DNA from: Coriobacteriaceae bacterium
GTDB taxonomy: Bacteria; Actinomycetota; Coriobacteriia; Coriobacteriales; Atopobiaceae
Length of the DNA stretch: 64,000 nt
Assembly: GCA_004557505.1 (NCBI GenBank)
Contig: SFGZ01000003.1
Span: 245,491 to 309,490, forward strand
Direction: 5' to 3'
Shown here one piece after another: positions 18,160-27,246 of this stretch. The first letter of the stretch is position 1. Every line of letters begins with the position of its first letter. The notes under the pieces are model-generated. The model saw only the letters and a list, made by a program, of their open reading frames with translations, had not been told where the DNA came from and did no database searches. A program made the position numbers and the translations under genes.

Positions 18160-18657
18160 ATGGCAGAGAGGTCCTATCCCAAGGGGAAGAAGACCGTCTC
18201 AGACTCCCTCACCGAGTCGATCAAGTCCATTCGCTACGAGGACATCAACGGCGCAAACCGGCTCTTTGGCGGGCGCCTCATGGAGTGGATCGACGATGCT
18301 GCGGGCATCGCGGCGCGCAGGCACTGCGGCGGCAACGTCACCACCGCCTGCGTGGACCAGCTCACCTTCAAGCATCCGGCCTACCTCAACGACGTGGTTG
18401 TCATCGTCGCCATGGTGACCTACGTGGGGCACACCTCGATGGAGGTGCGCGTGGACTCCTACGTTGAGGACGTCCATTCGGGCGTGCGCTGCCTCATCAA
18501 CGTTGCCTACCTCACCGAGGTCTGCGTCGACGACGACGGCAGGCCCACTTCCGTCGAGTACGGCCTGACGCTCGAGACGGACGGAGAGCGCCGGGAGAAC
18601 GAGGACGCGATGAAGCGGATCATCTTCCGGAAGACGCGGGCTGCGGAGGGGTTCTAG
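18160..18657 (+). CDS. Acyl-CoA thioesterase, hotdog fold
   Basis: 165 residues. The N-terminal half carries the hotdog signature of YciA/BACH-type acyl-CoA hydrolases: 'ANRLFGGRLMEWIDDAAGIAARRH', then TTACVDQLTFKHPAYLNDVV and TSMEVRV. It hydrolyses acyl-CoA to free acid and CoA; the chain-length preference cannot be read. ATG 18160 has GGGGAGGA upstream. Spacing suggests co-transcription with the hydrolase before it and the C39 peptidase after it, though no functional link is obvious. Confidence 0.88.
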   Translation: MAERSYPKGKKTVSDSLTESIKSIRYEDINGANRLFGGRLMEWIDDAAGIAARRHCGGNVTTACVDQLTFKHPAYLNDVVVIVAMVTYVGHTSMEVRVDSYVEDVHSGVRCLINVAYLTEVCVDDDGRPTSVEYGLTLETDGERRENEDAMKRIIFRKTRAAEGF

Positions 18658-18662
18658 TCACC

Positions 18663-19508
18663 ATGCGTCACGGGCGGGACCCATATCGCTCCGGGCGCCC
18701 CCCGAGGGCGACGCCGCACCGGAGGGCGGCGCGCCAGGGGTTGCCACATCAGGGGGCAGAGCGCCAAGCCCCGCCGCGCCGGGAGGCGGGGCGGCTTCCG
18801 CGACGCGCCGCCCTGCTCACCGCTGCTGCGGGCATTGCCGTTGCCCTGGCGATCGTCGTGTGCGCCACGGCGCCTCCGCCAAAGCTCGAGCCGGCGGGGC
18901 ATGGCGGCGCCGCCGGGATCAACACCACGGGCACGCAGCGCGCCGTCCCCTGCGACGATGAGACGGTCCCCGTCGCGCAGGCACCGCAGTCGACGCCCAG
19001 AGACGAGTGGCGCCGGGGATCCATGCCCTACCTGTACCAGGTTGACCCGCAGTACAAGGACGTGCCGTATAGCAACGGGACCTTCGAGGCGCAGGGCTGC
19101 GGGCCCACCGCGCTCGCGATGGTCTACATCGACCTTACGGGGGACACGTCCATGGGCCCGGCCGAGATGGCCGACTTCAGCACCCGGAACGGCTACTCCA
19201 CAGACGGAGAGGGGAGCTCGTGGCTCCTCATGTCCGAGGGTGCCGAGAGGCTCGGCCTTGCGAGCGCGACCATCGCCAGCACCCCCCAGGCAATGTCTGC
19301 CGAGCTCGCGGCCGGCCACCCCGTCATCTGCATCATGGGCCCCGGAGCCTTCACCAGCGTTGGCCACTACATCGCCATAGAGGGCCTCGACGAGGGGGGC
19401 AAGGCCATCGTGCATGACCCCAACAGCCGCGCGCGCAGCCTTGGGCGCTGGGGCCTCTCTGCCGTCTGCGCCGAGGCCGAGGCCGCCTGGAGCTTCTCGG
19501 TCGCCTAA
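18663..19508 (+). CDS. Membrane-anchored C39-family peptidase-like protein
   Basis: 281 residues. The very basic N-terminus (about 48 residues) is followed by a single hydrophobic segment at about 49-70, which makes this a type II anchored or secreted protein. A low-complexity stretch runs to about 115. The C-terminal domain has the C39-like papain-fold pattern: Cys146 in QGCGPTALAM, His235 in GHYIAIEG and Asp252 in VHDPNS. C39_2 domains occur in cell-surface enzymes and bacteriocin processing, but there is no ABC partner here. The substrate is unknown. It lies 5 bases after the thioesterase stop. Confidence 0.8.
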   Translation: MRHGRDPYRSGRPPRATPHRRAARQGLPHQGAERQAPPRREAGRLPRRAALLTAAAGIAVALAIVVCATAPPPKLEPAGHGGAAGINTTGTQRAVPCDDETVPVAQAPQSTPRDEWRRGSMPYLYQVDPQYKDVPYSNGTFEAQGCGPTALAMVYIDLTGDTSMGPAEMADFSTRNGYSTDGEGSSWLLMSEGAERLGLASATIASTPQAMSAELAAGHPVICIMGPGAFTSVGHYIAIEGLDEGGKAIVHDPNSRARSLGRWGLSAVCAEAEAAWSFSVA

Positions 19509-19518
19509 GATATGAGGC

Positions 19519-19540
19519 AGGGGGGACAGCCCCCTTGTCT
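19519..19540 (+). terminator. Rho-independent terminator candidate after the C39 gene
   Basis: AGGGGGG, a 4-base loop (ACAG), then CCCCCTT makes a stem of about 7 pairs followed by GTCT, 10 bases after the C39 stop and before recQ. Confidence 0.45.
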
Positions 19541-19554
19541 CACGGGGAGGGGCC

Positions 19555-21174
19555 ATGGTGGTAGGCGAGGAGCACAGCGACGATCAGGGAGGCGGCATCG
19601 CCCGCGCCCGCGAGGCGCTGCGCGCCTACTTTGGCTACGACTCCTTCCGCCCCGGACAGGAGGAGGTCATCTCCTCGATCCTCTCTGGGCGAGACGCGCT
19701 CGCCGTGATGCCCACGGGGGCGGGGAAGTCGGTCTGCTATCAGATCCCCGCCGTGCTTCTCGGCGGCCTCACGCTGGTGGTGTCCCCGCTCATCTCGCTC
19801 ATGGGCGACCAGGTCCGCTCGCTCAAGGAGGCCGGCATCAGGGGATCCTACCTCAACTCCACGCTCACCCCGCGCCAGCAGGAGGTCGTGATGGCCCGCG
19901 CGGCCGCCGGCTGGTACGACCTCATGTACGTTGCACCAGAACGCCTCTCTGACCAGCGCTTTGTGGCCTTCGCGCAACGGGTGCGAATACCGCTTGTGGC
20001 CGTCGACGAGGCACACTGCGTGAGCCAGTGGGGCCAGGACTTCCGCCCGGCCTACCGTGGAATCCCCGCCTTCGTGAACCTGCTGCCGCAGCGGCCGGTT
20101 GTCTGCGCGCTCACGGCGACCGCCACGGCCCGCGTGCGCCAGGACGTCTCGCTCCTGCTCGACCTCTGCGACCCATCAATCCAGGTGAACGGCTTCGATC
20201 GGCCCAACCTGCGCCTCTCGTCATTCGAGCTTACGCCCAAGGAGCGCACGCGCTGGCTTGCGGGCTACCTCGCGGCGCATCCGAGCTGGTCTGGCATCGT
20301 CTACGCGACCACGCGCAAGAAGGTGGACGAGCTTGCGGAGGCCCTGCGCGGCGCGGGCGTAGGCGTCGTGAGCTACCACGCGGGGATGGGGAACGCCGAG
20401 CGCGCGGCCTCGCAGGATGCCTTCGTGCGCGACAGGGCCCGCGTCATGGTGGCGACCAACGCGTTTGGCATGGGCATCGACAAGTCCGACGTGCGTTTTG
20501 TCGTCAACTGCGGGCTGCCCCTCTCATTGGAGGAGTACTACCAGGAGGCGGGCCGCGCGGGGCGCGACGGGGAGCCGGCGGAGTGCCACCTTCTGTGGAG
20601 CCGTGGCGACATCCGCACCTGCCACTTCTTCATCGACAACACCGAGTTCCCGCCAGAGATGCCGGAGCCCGAGAGGCGCGCGCTCCTCGGAAGGCGCGAG
20701 CGTCTCCTCTCGGCGATGATAGGCTACGCGATGAGCGACACGTGCCTGCGCGCCCGCGTGCTGCGCTACTTTGGGCAGGACGCCTCGTCCCTGCCTGCGA
20801 CCGGGGACGGCTCCGATGGCTGCGGGGGCTGCTCTGTGTGCCTGGGGACCTCTGCCGGGCAATACCTCAAGGCGGCGCGCCCGCACGGGGCCTTTGGCGC
20901 GTCGGGCGCACGGGGCCACCGCACACGCGACCTTGCCGGCGAAGCGGAGGTCACCGACGAGGACGAGCAGCTCTTCCAGCGCCTGCGCGCGCTGCGCAGG
21001 CGCCTGGCCGACGACGCCCGCGTGCCGCCGTACGTGGTCTTCTCGGACGCGACGCTGCGCGCCATGGTGCGACGCAGGCCGCGCGATGGGGAGGGCCTGC
21101 TCGAGGTTTCCGGCGTCGGCCGCACCAAGCTCGAGCGCTACGGCGAGCAGTTCTTGGAGGAGATCAACCGGTAG
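19555..21174 (+). CDS. recQ: ATP-dependent DNA helicase RecQ
   Basis: 539-residue 3'-5' helicase for recombination repair and fork maintenance. Visible: Q-motif GYDSFRPGQ, Walker A MPTGAGKS, DEAH box with aromatic-rich loop VDEAHCVSQWGQDFRP, motif III TATAT, motif VI QEAGRAGRD, the RecQ-Ct zinc site with cysteines ending CGGCSVC, and a C-terminal HRDC domain (about residues 465-535). ATG 19555 has GGGGAGGGG upstream. The length is shorter than E. coli RecQ (about 610) because the winged-helix region is compact, which is common in this group. Confidence 0.94.
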   Translation: MVVGEEHSDDQGGGIARAREALRAYFGYDSFRPGQEEVISSILSGRDALAVMPTGAGKSVCYQIPAVLLGGLTLVVSPLISLMGDQVRSLKEAGIRGSYLNSTLTPRQQEVVMARAAAGWYDLMYVAPERLSDQRFVAFAQRVRIPLVAVDEAHCVSQWGQDFRPAYRGIPAFVNLLPQRPVVCALTATATARVRQDVSLLLDLCDPSIQVNGFDRPNLRLSSFELTPKERTRWLAGYLAAHPSWSGIVYATTRKKVDELAEALRGAGVGVVSYHAGMGNAERAASQDAFVRDRARVMVATNAFGMGIDKSDVRFVVNCGLPLSLEEYYQEAGRAGRDGEPAECHLLWSRGDIRTCHFFIDNTEFPPEMPEPERRALLGRRERLLSAMIGYAMSDTCLRARVLRYFGQDASSLPATGDGSDGCGGCSVCLGTSAGQYLKAARPHGAFGASGARGHRTRDLAGEAEVTDEDEQLFQRLRALRRRLADDARVPPYVVFSDATLRAMVRRRPRDGEGLLEVSGVGRTKLERYGEQFLEEINR

Positions 21175-21190
21175 GGTCGCCGCTGGCGCA

Positions 21191-21206
21191 GACCGGCCTT
21201 CCGGTC
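21191..21206. terminator. Hairpin between convergent recQ and flavoenzyme genes
   Basis: A perfect 6-bp stem, GACCGG-CCTT-CCGGTC, lies in the 47-base gap between convergent stops. It could terminate both transcripts. T tracts are weak on both strands. Confidence 0.45.
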
Positions 21207-21221
21207 AGGGTTGCCGCCGCG

Positions 21222-23276
21222 CTAGACGCGCGAGGCCGCCTCGTAGGCGCGCCAGATGACGGAGCGCAGGTTGCCAACGCCCGCGCAGTCGCCCACGAGC
21301 TGCACGTGGCGGCCGTCGGGCTGCGAGACGGGGTCCGGCGTGTAGCCCACGGCGCTCACCACCGAGTCGCACTCGATGCGCTCGAGCCCGCCGCCCTTGT
21401 GGGAGATCTGCACCCAGCCCTCGCCCACGGCGCGCACCGTGGACTCGAGGTGGACGGGAACCCTCTTCCAGGCGAAGAACTCGCGCAGGTAGCTGGAGTT
21501 GGCGAGGCACACGCCGTCCTGCGCCACCAGGTCGTCTTTCATCTCCACTATGACGGGCGCCTTGCCCGAGAGAAAGAGCTCGAGCGCCACCTCGCAGCCG
21601 GTGAGCCCGCCGCCGACGACCACCACGCGCTGGCCCACCTCGGCGCCGTCGAGGTAGTCGAGGGCGTCCATCGCGCGCTCGAAGCCCTGGACGGGAAGGC
21701 GTCTGGGCGTGGCCCCGGTGGCCACGATGGCGTAGTCCTCGTCGAGCTCCTGCACGTCGGCGACCTCGCGGCCGTAGCGGACCTCGACGCCCAGCTCCTC
21801 CATCTGTCGCTCGTACCAGGCGAGAAGGTCGCGGAGTTTGCCCTTGAAGCTTGCGGACGCGGCCTCGCGGAAGACGCCGCCCAGACGGTCGGACCGCTCG
21901 TAGACGACGGGACGGTGACCGCGGAGCGCAAGCACGCGCGCCGCCTCCATGCCGCCGATTCCGCCGCCCACGACGGCGACGCGCCTGGGTGTGGTCGTGG
22001 GACGGATATGATGCCGCGCGTACTGCATGGTCTCGGGGTTCACGGCGCAGCGCGAGAGGTGCAGCGAGTCCTCGAGCGCCTGGGTGTTGGCATGGCCCTC
22101 GTAGCGGCACATGTTGAAGCAGCCGTTGTGGCAGCAGATGCAGGGCCGTATGTCCGCCTCGCGCCCCTCGACGAGCTTGGTGACCCACGCGCCGTCGGCC
22201 AGAAACTGGCGCGCGAAGCCCACGGCGTCGAGCTTGCCCTCGGCCACGGCCCGGGCCCCCACGTAGGGGTCCATGCGCCCGGCGCAGACCACGGGCACGC
22301 CCGCGAAGCCCTTGATGTGCTCCACGTCGGCGAGGTTGCAGTTCTCGGGCATGTAGATGGGCGGATGCGCCCAGTACCAGGCGTCGTAGGTGCCGTTGTC
22401 GCAGTTGAGCATCGCATAGCCCTCGTCGGCGAGGTAGCGCGCCGCCCACTCGGACTCCTCCATGGTGCGCCCGGCCTCGACGTAGTCCTCGCCGGGCAGC
22501 GCGCCCTCGCGGAAGCCCTTGGTGCGGCTCACCACCGAGTAGCGCAGCGACACGGGAAAGTCCTCGCCTGCGGCGTCGTGGATGGCGTGGACGATGCGCA
22601 CCGGGAAGCGGTAGCGGTTCTCGCGGGAGCCGCCGTAGATGTCGTTGCGATGGTTCACGTAGGGGAGCGCGAACTGGTCGAGGAGGTAGCCCTCGTGTAC
22701 GGCGTGGACCTCCACGCCGTCAACGCCGGCGTCGCGCAGCAGCCTGGCGCAGGTGGCGAACGCCTCGACCAGGCGGTCGATCTCGCCGATGGTCATCTCG
22801 CGCGAGGGCACCTTGTCCGACCAGCGGTTGGGCGAGGGAGACGCCGTCGCGCAGATCTTGTCGAGGTCCATGAGCGGGCGCGACAGCGCGCGCAAAAGCG
22901 GGTTGGTGTAGAGCCCCTCCATAAGGTCCGACACCGTGAAGCTGCGTCCGAAGCCGGCCGTGAGCTGGACGAACATCTTTGCCCCCGTGGCATGCAGCCG
23001 CTCCATGAAGGGCTTGAGGTCCTCGTACATGGTGCGGTTCCTGTCGAGCCACTGCCCTCCGATGGGGTTGTAGACGGGTTGGCAGCCGGGGAGGAGCAGG
23101 CCCACGTGGTTCTGCGCGCGCTCCATGAGGAACCGCGCGCCGTCTCGATCGAAGTGGTTTCTCTCCATCCATCCAAAGATGTTGGTGCCGCCCATGGATG
23201 TCATGACGATGCGGTTCTTTATCTCGCACCCGCCGATGCTCCACGGGGTGAACAGCGGCTCAAGCCTTGGGTCCAT
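21222..23276 (-). CDS. Old Yellow Enzyme-type NADH:flavin oxidoreductase (FadH/BaiCD-like)
   Basis: 684 residues. The N-terminal FMN TIM barrel (1 to about 370) contains VEVHAVHEGYLLDQF and NDIYGGSRENRYRF. A [4Fe-4S] site follows with cysteines in CICCHNGC and RCAVNP. The C-terminal FAD and NAD(P) folds have GGGIGGMEAARV and GGGLTGCEVALEL. This is the 2,4-dienoyl-CoA/enoate/bile-acid dienoate reductase architecture, used for reducing conjugated double bonds. The substrate cannot be told. The family's HxGR segment reads TAGFGR, so the flavin-side His is replaced. ATG at 23276 has GGAGAGGGG upstream; the frame is open further but unconserved. Confidence 0.88.
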   Translation of the reverse strand: MDPRLEPLFTPWSIGGCEIKNRIVMTSMGGTNIFGWMERNHFDRDGARFLMERAQNHVGLLLPGCQPVYNPIGGQWLDRNRTMYEDLKPFMERLHATGAKMFVQLTAGFGRSFTVSDLMEGLYTNPLLRALSRPLMDLDKICATASPSPNRWSDKVPSREMTIGEIDRLVEAFATCARLLRDAGVDGVEVHAVHEGYLLDQFALPYVNHRNDIYGGSRENRYRFPVRIVHAIHDAAGEDFPVSLRYSVVSRTKGFREGALPGEDYVEAGRTMEESEWAARYLADEGYAMLNCDNGTYDAWYWAHPPIYMPENCNLADVEHIKGFAGVPVVCAGRMDPYVGARAVAEGKLDAVGFARQFLADGAWVTKLVEGREADIRPCICCHNGCFNMCRYEGHANTQALEDSLHLSRCAVNPETMQYARHHIRPTTTPRRVAVVGGGIGGMEAARVLALRGHRPVVYERSDRLGGVFREAASASFKGKLRDLLAWYERQMEELGVEVRYGREVADVQELDEDYAIVATGATPRRLPVQGFERAMDALDYLDGAEVGQRVVVVGGGLTGCEVALELFLSGKAPVIVEMKDDLVAQDGVCLANSSYLREFFAWKRVPVHLESTVRAVGEGWVQISHKGGGLERIECDSVVSAVGYTPDPVSQPDGRHVQLVGDCAGVGNLRSVIWRAYEAASRV

Positions 23277-23304
23277 ATGACGCCCCTCTCCTAGCGTGCG
23301 TCCA

Positions 23305-24096
23305 TCATAGCGCCCGTCGCGCGCGCCCCGTACGCCAAAAGCACGCGCTGCCGAGGAGCGCCAGCAGATCCTCCTCCGAGCGGACCTCCCAGGTTGGGGC
23401 AACCCCCCTTGGGGCCTGCGGCCGCCCCCTGCCGCGCCTGTTGAGCCATATGCACGGCATGCCCGCCGCCCACGCGCCCACGACGTCGGTGTCCCAGGCG
23501 TCCCCCACGTAGACGCAGCGCCCGGGCCGCGTGCCCATGCGCTCGCACGCATGGCGGAAGAGCGACGGGTCCGGCTTCGCCGCGCCCACCGCCTGGGAGA
23601 CGAAGACCCCGCCGGGGCCCACCCACCGGGAGACGCCGAGGATGTCGAGCTTCTCGCCCTGCGCGGCGCTGCGGCCGTTGGATATGACGCCCACGCCCAG
23701 GCGGGCCCGCGCGCGGCACACATCGAGGCAGGACGCCATGGCAGAGGAGAGCGACATGGCAACGCCGGACTCCACGGCGTAGACGCGCTGCGCCTCCACG
23801 GCCGTCGCGTGGTCGATGGCGACGCCAAAGTCGGCAAGCGTCCGCTGCATGCGGAGGGCGTACTCATCCGTCGTCGGGGCCCGCCGCGCCGAGAAGGCCG
23901 CGAAGATGGGGCCGCTGTGCCTGCGGCTCGCGTCGTAGAGCTCGGCGTCCGTGGCGCCCGGGATGTCCCCGCAGACGCGCCGCACGGCATAGGCAAAGGG
24001 CCCCGCCTGGTCGTAGAGGGTGTCGTCTATGTCAAAGAAGACCACGTCGATGAGTGCCTGGGGCCCACCCAACACGCCCCCTGCCGCCTGTCCCAT
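23305..24096 (-). CDS. HAD-superfamily hydrolase (subfamily IA)
   Basis: 263 residues. All four HAD motifs are visible: nucleophile DIDDTLYD, Ser in VISNGR, Lys in GAAKPDPSLF and acidic GDAWDTDVVGA, with an alpha-helical cap between motifs I and II. It is closest in layout to YjjG-type nucleotidases and phosphoglycolate-phosphatase-like enzymes; the substrate is unknown. ATG 24096 (with GAGGGGG upstream) was chosen; an upstream start at 24192 would add 32 Arg/Ala-rich residues with no similarity. It lies divergent to serC-serA, so a phosphoserine phosphatase role is conceivable but not shown. Confidence 0.82.
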   Translation of the reverse strand: MGQAAGGVLGGPQALIDVVFFDIDDTLYDQAGPFAYAVRRVCGDIPGATDAELYDASRRHSGPIFAAFSARRAPTTDEYALRMQRTLADFGVAIDHATAVEAQRVYAVESGVAMSLSSAMASCLDVCRARARLGVGVISNGRSAAQGEKLDILGVSRWVGPGGVFVSQAVGAAKPDPSLFRHACERMGTRPGRCVYVGDAWDTDVVGAWAAGMPCIWLNRRGRGRPQAPRGVAPTWEVRSEEDLLALLGSACFWRTGRARRAL

Positions 24097-24337
24097 GGCC
24101 CGCCCCCTCGCTCGAAGCCGCTGGACCAAGTCTAGCAGCTGCCGCCGTGCGCGCCTGGCCTCGCGGCGCTCGGCACCAGGGGGAATTCCCACCCACGCCC
24201 TAGGTTATCAAAACGTAACGGATGCGAATTCGGGCCGCATGCGGGCTATCATGGTGAGATACCAGCCGGGTGCCAGCAGCATGCCATGCGACCCGCAGCC
24301 GGGAAGCCGCGATGCATCAGAATTTGGAGTGATCTAC

Positions 24338-25426
24338 ATGGCACGCGTGTACAACTTCTCCGCCGGCCCCGCCGTACTTCCGGAGGAGGTGCTCTCTCGC
24401 GCGGGCTCCGAGATCCTCGACTACCACGGCTCTGGCATGTCCGTCATGGAGATGAGCCACAGGTCCAAGGCGTTCCAGGGCATCATCGACAAGGCCGAGG
24501 CCGACATCCGCACCCTCATGGGCATCCCCGACACCTACAAGGTGCTCTTCCTCCAGGGCGGTGACTCGCTGCTCTTTGCGACCACCTTCATCAACCTGGC
24601 GCCAAGGCGCAAGGCAGACTTCGTGCTGACCGGCAACTGGGCCAAGAAGGCCTACCAGGAGGCCCGGATCCTGGGAGACCCCAGCGTGGTCGCAAGCTCG
24701 GCCGACAAGGGCTTCACCTACATCCCCGACTGCTCAGACCTGCCCATCCGCGATGACGCGGACTACCTCTACATCTGCCAGAACAACACCATCTACGGCA
24801 CGCAGTACCACACGCTGCCCAACACCAAGGGCCACGCGCTCGTATCCGACCAAAGCTCGATGTTCCTCTCCGAGCCCGTTGACGTGACCAAGTTCGGCTG
24901 CATCCACGCGGGCGTCCAGAAGAACGTTGGCCCCGCCGGCGTGCAGGTCGTGATCGTGCGCGAGGACCTCATCCCCGCCGACCTGCCCGGCGTCCCCACG
25001 ATGCTTCGCCTCAAGACGCATGCCGACAAGGGCTCGCTCTACAACACGCCCAACTGCTGGGGCATCTACGTGTGCGGCCTCGTGTTCCAGTGGCTGCTCG
25101 ACAACGGCGGCCTCGCTGCCATGCGCGAGAAAAACGTCGAGAAGGCCAAGGTCCTCTACGACTACCTCGACGCCTCCGGGCTCTTTAGCCCCACGGTGAG
25201 CGACCCCGCAAGCCGGTCCCTCATGAACGTCCCCTTCGTCACGGGCGACAAGGACCTCGACGCGGAGTTCGTCGCCAAGGCCGCCGAGGCGGGCCTCGTG
25301 AACCTCAAGGGCCACCGAAGCGTGGGCGGCATGCGCGCCTCCATCTACAACGCCATGCCAAAGGAGGGCGTCGAGGCGCTCGTGAGCTTCATGGACGCCT
25401 TCGAGCGCTCTCACAAGGGGGCCTAG
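24338..25426 (+). CDS. serC: Phosphoserine aminotransferase
   Basis: 362-residue PLP enzyme converting 3-phosphohydroxypyruvate to phosphoserine. Conserved N-terminal YNFSAGPAVLPEEV, HRSKAF, LQGGDSLLFA, the TGNWAKKA segment, PLP-lysine in HAGVQKNVGPAGV, TPNCWGIYV and C-terminal GHRSVGGMRASIYNAMP are all present. ATG 24338 follows TTGGAG. Upstream, a TATCAT at 24247 resembles the recA -10 but has no good -35. serA follows after 51 bases, so the first two steps of serine synthesis are together. Confidence 0.95.
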   Translation: MARVYNFSAGPAVLPEEVLSRAGSEILDYHGSGMSVMEMSHRSKAFQGIIDKAEADIRTLMGIPDTYKVLFLQGGDSLLFATTFINLAPRRKADFVLTGNWAKKAYQEARILGDPSVVASSADKGFTYIPDCSDLPIRDDADYLYICQNNTIYGTQYHTLPNTKGHALVSDQSSMFLSEPVDVTKFGCIHAGVQKNVGPAGVQVVIVREDLIPADLPGVPTMLRLKTHADKGSLYNTPNCWGIYVCGLVFQWLLDNGGLAAMREKNVEKAKVLYDYLDASGLFSPTVSDPASRSLMNVPFVTGDKDLDAEFVAKAAEAGLVNLKGHRSVGGMRASIYNAMPKEGVEALVSFMDAFERSHKGA

Positions 25427-25477
25427 GCCGCCCCCACGCACCGCCGCCACCTGCCCACGACCCAAGGAGCCGCACAC

Positions 25478-26647
25478 ATGTACAAGGTCCACTGCATGAA
25501 CAACATCGCCAAGGCGGGCACGGACCGCCTTGGGGCAAACTACCAGCTCACCAACGTCCTCGAGGACGCCGATGCCATCATGGTGAGAAGCGCGAGCCTT
25601 CATGGGGCCCAGTTCCCCAAGGGCCTCCTCGCCATCGCGCGCGCCGGCGCCGGCGTGAACAACATCCCGCTCGAGCGCTGCGCCGACGAGGGCATCGTCG
25701 TCTTCAACACGCCCGGGGCAAACGCCAACGCGGTGAAGGAGCTCGTGTTCGCAACCCTGATCCTGGCCAGCCGCGACATCGTGGGCGGCATCGAGTGGGT
25801 GCGCGCCCACGCCGGCGACGCCGGCCTCACGAAGCAGGCCGAGAAGGCAAAGAAGCAGTTCGCCGGCCACGAGCTTGCCGGCAAGCGGCTGGGCGTCATC
25901 GGCCTGGGGGCCATAGGCGCCGCCGTGGCCAACACCGCCACGCGCTTTGGCATGCAGGCCATCGGCTACGACCCGTACCTCTCGGTCTCCGCCGCCTGGA
26001 ACCTCGACCGCCGCATCGAGCACGCCGACGACCTCTCCCGCCTCGTCGCCGCGTGCGACTACATCACCATCCACGTGCCGGCCATGGACTCCACCAGGCA
26101 CATGGTGAGCGCGGAGCTCATCGCCCAGATGAAGCCCGGTGCCGTGGTGCTCAACTTCGCCCGCGACACCATCGTGGACGAGCAGGCCATGGCGGCCGCC
26201 CTCGCCGAGGGTCGCGTTGCCCACTACGTGACGGACTTCCCCAATCCCACCTCGGCCGCCATGGACAACGCGATCGTCCTGCCGCACCTCGGCGCCTCCA
26301 CCACCGAGGCCGAGGAGAACTGCGCCGTCATGGCCGCAGAGGAGTTGCGCGACTTCATCGAGAACGGCAACGTCACGCACTCCGTGAACTTTGGCGCCGT
26401 CGACCTCGGCCCCATCGCCTCCGGCGAGCGCCTCGCCGTCATCCACCAGAACGTGCAGGGCATGATCGGCAAGTTCTCGCAGTACCTCGCCGATTCGGGC
26501 ATCAACATCGAGAACATGGCCAACAAGAGCCACGGTGCCATGGCCTACACGCTCATCGACATCGCGGGCGAGGTGCCGGCAGGCGTGATCGACCATCTCG
26601 CGCAGGCCGAGGGCGTGCGCCGCACCCGCGTCATCCGCGCCTCGTAG
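25478..26647 (+). CDS. serA: D-3-phosphoglycerate dehydrogenase with ACT domain
   Basis: 389 residues. Oxidises 3-phosphoglycerate, the committed step of serine synthesis. The substrate domain begins MYKVHCMNNIA. The NAD fold has GVIGLGAIGAAVA, then the catalytic Arg in NFARDTI and the His in LPHLGAS. A C-terminal ACT domain from about residue 315 (SGINIENMANKS) suggests feedback by serine or another amino acid. This compact form is typical of clostridia and coriobacteria. The usual DxFxxEP segment reads DFPNPT, so the canonical catalytic Glu is not obvious. ATG 25478 has AAGGAG upstream. Confidence 0.94.
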   Translation: MYKVHCMNNIAKAGTDRLGANYQLTNVLEDADAIMVRSASLHGAQFPKGLLAIARAGAGVNNIPLERCADEGIVVFNTPGANANAVKELVFATLILASRDIVGGIEWVRAHAGDAGLTKQAEKAKKQFAGHELAGKRLGVIGLGAIGAAVANTATRFGMQAIGYDPYLSVSAAWNLDRRIEHADDLSRLVAACDYITIHVPAMDSTRHMVSAELIAQMKPGAVVLNFARDTIVDEQAMAAALAEGRVAHYVTDFPNPTSAAMDNAIVLPHLGASTTEAEENCAVMAAEELRDFIENGNVTHSVNFGAVDLGPIASGERLAVIHQNVQGMIGKFSQYLADSGINIENMANKSHGAMAYTLIDIAGEVPAGVIDHLAQAEGVRRTRVIRAS

Positions 26648-26668
26648 CCAAAGTCCGCGCCCCATCGC

Positions 26669-26691
26669 GCCCCCGGACGTGTTCCGGGGGC
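26669..26691. terminator. Hairpin between convergent serA and DUF1292 genes
   Basis: A perfect 9-bp inverted repeat GCCCCCGGA / TCCGGGGGC with a 5-base loop sits in the 90-base gap between convergent stops. It is a plausible bidirectional terminator, though T tracts are poor. Confidence 0.5.
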
Positions 26692-26737
26692 AGGCCTGGC
26701 GGGGCCGTGCATGGCCCGGCGCACGGGCTTCGAGGCG

Positions 26738-27076
26738 CTACTCCATGAGCGACTGGTACTCGGCGGCCACGGCATCGAACTCCGCGTCATCCTCTATGGG
26801 CACGATGTCGTTTGTGCCGTCGTCGTGCTCCACGTAGCCGTAGAGGTAGAGCGACCCCTGGTCGTCCTCGGGCGCGAGCGCGATGTACTCCCTGCCGTCG
26901 TACGGGAATATCCCCAGCACGTCGCACTCCTCCGAGCTGCCGTCGTCATACTCCAGGGTGATGGTATCGGGGTCGTCGTCGGCCCAGCCGCCTTGGCCCT
27001 CGAGACCATAGTCACCCTCCGCCAGTTCGTCGAAGTCGAGCTCGGCGTCTTCGAAGTACTCCTCATCTTCCGCCAT
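26738..27076 (-). CDS. DUF1292 acidic protein
   Basis: 112 residues, strongly acidic. The ITLEYDDGSSEECDVLGIFPYDGREYIALAP segment matches the DUF1292 core, which in other bacteria is a small cytoplasmic protein of unknown function often near ruvX/alaS. ATG 27076 was chosen because GGGAGATGTC precedes it; the frame extends to 27118 without a site. It stands alone, reading against its neighbours. The 27077-27246 gap upstream holds the start regions of this gene and the peptidase; I see no clear promoter. Confidence 0.85.
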   Translation of the reverse strand: MAEDEEYFEDAELDFDELAEGDYGLEGQGGWADDDPDTITLEYDDGSSEECDVLGIFPYDGREYIALAPEDDQGSLYLYGYVEHDDGTNDIVPIEDDAEFDAVAAEYQSLME

Positions 27077-27246
27077 GACATCTCCCTTTTCCTGGGACCG
27101 GGCGCCCCGCGCATCCACGAACTGAGTTTATCTGCATAATCATATCTTGGTAGCGAAAGGCGCACCTTCTCGGCGAGTTGCCCAAATAACGCCGTCTACC
27201 ATGGAAAAGACAACTTGGCCCAACCGTGGGCGGTAGGAGGCAGACA

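Noticed and set aside
20028..23294. A very long open plus-strand frame (over 1000 codons) across recQ and the flavoenzyme gene
   Set aside because: It is a shadow: composition is Arg/Ala/Gly-rich with no domain, while recQ and the reverse flavoenzyme are clearly real.
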